From CAVYTF01 sp963708205 (GTDB lineage: Bacteria; Bacteroidota; Bacteroidia; Chitinophagales; Chitinophagaceae), in NCBI GenBank assembly GCA_963708205.1, contig OY970196.1, forward strand, positions 186,001 to 250,000: a stretch of DNA of 64,000 bases. The letters are read 5' to 3'. A program made the position numbers and the translations under genes. Position 1 is the first letter of the stretch, and each line of letters begins with the position of its first letter. Below are positions 62,761-64,000 of this stretch, one piece after another. The notes below the pieces were generated by a model, which saw only the letters and a list, made by a program, of their open reading frames with translations, was not told where the DNA came from and made no database searches.

Positions 62761-63267
62761 ATGAAAAAATTACGAATTGCTTTTTACTTTTTATTTTTTA
62801 CTTTTTGCATATCGTCCTGCAAGATCTATTCTTTCAGAGATGTATCAATTGATTACAATAAAATCAAAACAATTAAAGTAAACTATTTTGAAAATAAAGC
62901 GCGTTATGTAAACCCGCAATTAAGCTCAAGATTAACGGATGCTTTTATACAAAAAGTTTCAAGCGAAACAAAATTGACACAAATTTCCGGCGATAATGCC
63001 AACTATCAAATCACAGGAACGATTACTGGTTATGATGTCACAACATCAGGCATCTCAAACAATACAACAAGCCAAAACACACTGACAGTAAGTGTTCACA
63101 TTACTTTAAACAATACCGTTGACAATAAAATTCAAGACTTTGATGTAAGCCGCGCATTTCCATTTGCATCCACATTATCACTAACTGAAGCAGAACCCAG
63201 CTTAATGAATGATATTTTAAAATCGCTGACAGACGATATATTCAACAAGGTTTTTTCTAACTGGTAA
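62761..63267 (+). CDS. lptE: LptE-like LPS-assembly lipoprotein
   Basis: The 168-residue protein has a lipoprotein signal ending FCISSC (cysteine near 20). The body begins KIYSFRDVSIDYNKIKTI, VNYFENKARYVNPQLSSRLT, and has the beta-strand pattern ANYQITGTITGYDV of the LptE family. LptE plugs LptD, which inserts lipopolysaccharide in the outer membrane. The gene follows the sigma-54 activator after 9 bases. Family similarity is moderate. Confidence 0.82.
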   Translation: MKKLRIAFYFLFFTFCISSCKIYSFRDVSIDYNKIKTIKVNYFENKARYVNPQLSSRLTDAFIQKVSSETKLTQISGDNANYQITGTITGYDVTTSGISNNTTSQNTLTVSVHITLNNTVDNKIQDFDVSRAFPFASTLSLTEAEPSLMNDILKSLTDDIFNKVFSNW

Positions 63268-63287
63268 TTGCTTTGTATTTTCATCTA

Positions 63288-64000
63288 ATGAATGCTGTTG
63301 ATCAAAAATCTGATGTAACATTTTTTGCTGATGCTTCGACAGAAGAACTGCAAAATATTATTACTGATCATCCATATTTTTCGCCTGCGCATTTTTTTCT
63401 TGCAAAAAAAATGAAGTATCAAAATCATCCTGATTTTTTAAAACAACTTCAAAGAACTGCTATTTATTTTTCAAATCCATATTGGTTGCATTATCAATTA
63501 TTACAACAAAATAATAATGCAGAAAAAATTGAATTCGAAAAACAGGTTGAAGTTTCTGAAACAATTCTACCTGAAAAAAAAGTTATTGCTGAAGAATTAT
63601 TGATTGATGAAGATGAAAAAAAATCTTTAGAAGAAGACATTCATAAAGTACTTGCACAAGATTTGAATGAGTTGCCAACTGATAACGTTACTTCACAAAA
63701 ACTTTCAAATATTTTGGAAGAGCAGGCAGCAGCTTTCAAAAAACCTGTTGATGAAACCGCTGAATTACCCATAGAAAAAACTTCGTATCACACGATCGAT
63801 TATTTTGCTTCGCAAGGCATAAAACTTGATTCGCAAACGCAGGATAATTTAGAAAAACGTGTTTTAAGATTTACCGATTGGCTAAAACAAATGAAACGTA
63901 TAAGCCCGCAGCCATTGGATTTGGGAACAGAAACTGCACTTGAAAATAAAGTGCTTGACAGTGCTGCGCATTCAATTGAGCCAAAAGAAATAGTAACAGA
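63288..64000 (+). CDS. hypothetical protein, 3' end cut by window edge
   Basis: An open frame of 237 codons starts at the ATG at 63288 and runs off the right edge. The first 80 residues (TEELQNIITDHPYFSPAHFFLA, an aromatic-rich segment) are followed by a Glu/Lys-rich region and then SYHTIDYFASQGIKLD and RFTDWLKQMKRI. There is no signal peptide or recognised domain. Its position 20 bases after lptE suggests co-transcription. I cannot name a function. Confidence 0.75.
   Translation, partial: MNAVDQKSDVTFFADASTEELQNIITDHPYFSPAHFFLAKKMKYQNHPDFLKQLQRTAIYFSNPYWLHYQLLQQNNNAEKIEFEKQVEVSETILPEKKVIAEELLIDEDEKKSLEEDIHKVLAQDLNELPTDNVTSQKLSNILEEQAAAFKKPVDETAELPIEKTSYHTIDYFASQGIKLDSQTQDNLEKRVLRFTDWLKQMKRISPQPLDLGTETALENKVLDSAAHSIEPKEIVT

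Overview
The window reads as chromosome of a low-GC Bacteroidota, most like a Chitinophagaceae-type member. This rests on A+T-rich coding sequence, promoters of the Bacteroidota -33 TTTG / -7 TAnnTTTG kind, few Shine-Dalgarno sequences, many TTG/GTG starts, and families typical of the phylum (outer-membrane beta-barrel family protein, ligase-associated DNA damage module, NusG-like capsule antiterminator). No rRNA, insertion sequence, prophage or CRISPR array was seen.

Positions 1-24514 hold one long minus-strand polysaccharide locus. It starts from a consensus-like promoter at about 24543-24575 and reads wza, wzc, a NusG-like antiterminator, then sugar and assembly genes, running off the left edge inside a GT11 fucosyltransferase-like gene. 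The sugar genes form three blocks. The first is a nonulosonic (sialic-type) acid block: Gfo/Idh oxidoreductase, CMP-sugar synthetase, SDR, NeuB-like synthase and NeuC-like epimerase. Inside this block sit a plant-type GDP-mannose 3,5-epimerase homologue and a full-length homologue of animal CMP-N-acetylneuraminate hydroxylase (Rieske domain plus metallo-beta-lactamase-like domain). The second block makes a dTDP-3-acylamido-3,6-dideoxyhexose (two FdtA-type ketoisomerase paralogues, an acetyltransferase and an FdtB-type aminotransferase). The third is for assembly, decoration and export: four GT2 enzymes, a WbsX-like protein, two generic methyltransferases, a TylF-type methyltransferase, a sulfotransferase and a Wzm/Wzt ABC exporter. 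The predicted product is a sulfated, methylated glycan carrying a nonulosonate that may be N-glycolylated.

Positions 24.6-38.5 kb are mixed: a tail-specific protease, tRNA-His, an outer-membrane beta-barrel protein, pcm, a MORN-like exported protein and a phosphohexomutase. Then come an 11-copy 21-bp tandem repeat in front of a GC-rich hypothetical gene, a large STAND NTPase with a HEPN-like N-terminus (a candidate defence protein), a PyrR-like phosphoribosyltransferase and a DinB-fold protein.

Positions 38.6-53.3 kb carry the ligase-associated DNA damage module (exonuclease, ATP-dependent ligase, DExH helicase, PdeM nuclease), interrupted by a diheme cytochrome c and an ArnT-like glycosyltransferase. 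An S24-peptidase repressor and SMC follow. Positions 53.4-64 kb hold a DUF1080 protein, an orphan CrtA-like monooxygenase, small exported or stress-type proteins, SemiSWEET, an Fe-S oxidoreductase pair split by a methyltransferase, miaB, a sigma-54 activator, lptE and a truncated unknown gene.

A dispersed repeat of about 40 bp occurs at least four times at gene boundaries, each time in the same orientation as the flanking genes. The strongest leads are the bacterial CMAH homologue in its sialic-type block, the HEPN-STAND gene, the 21-bp array and the dispersed repeat.
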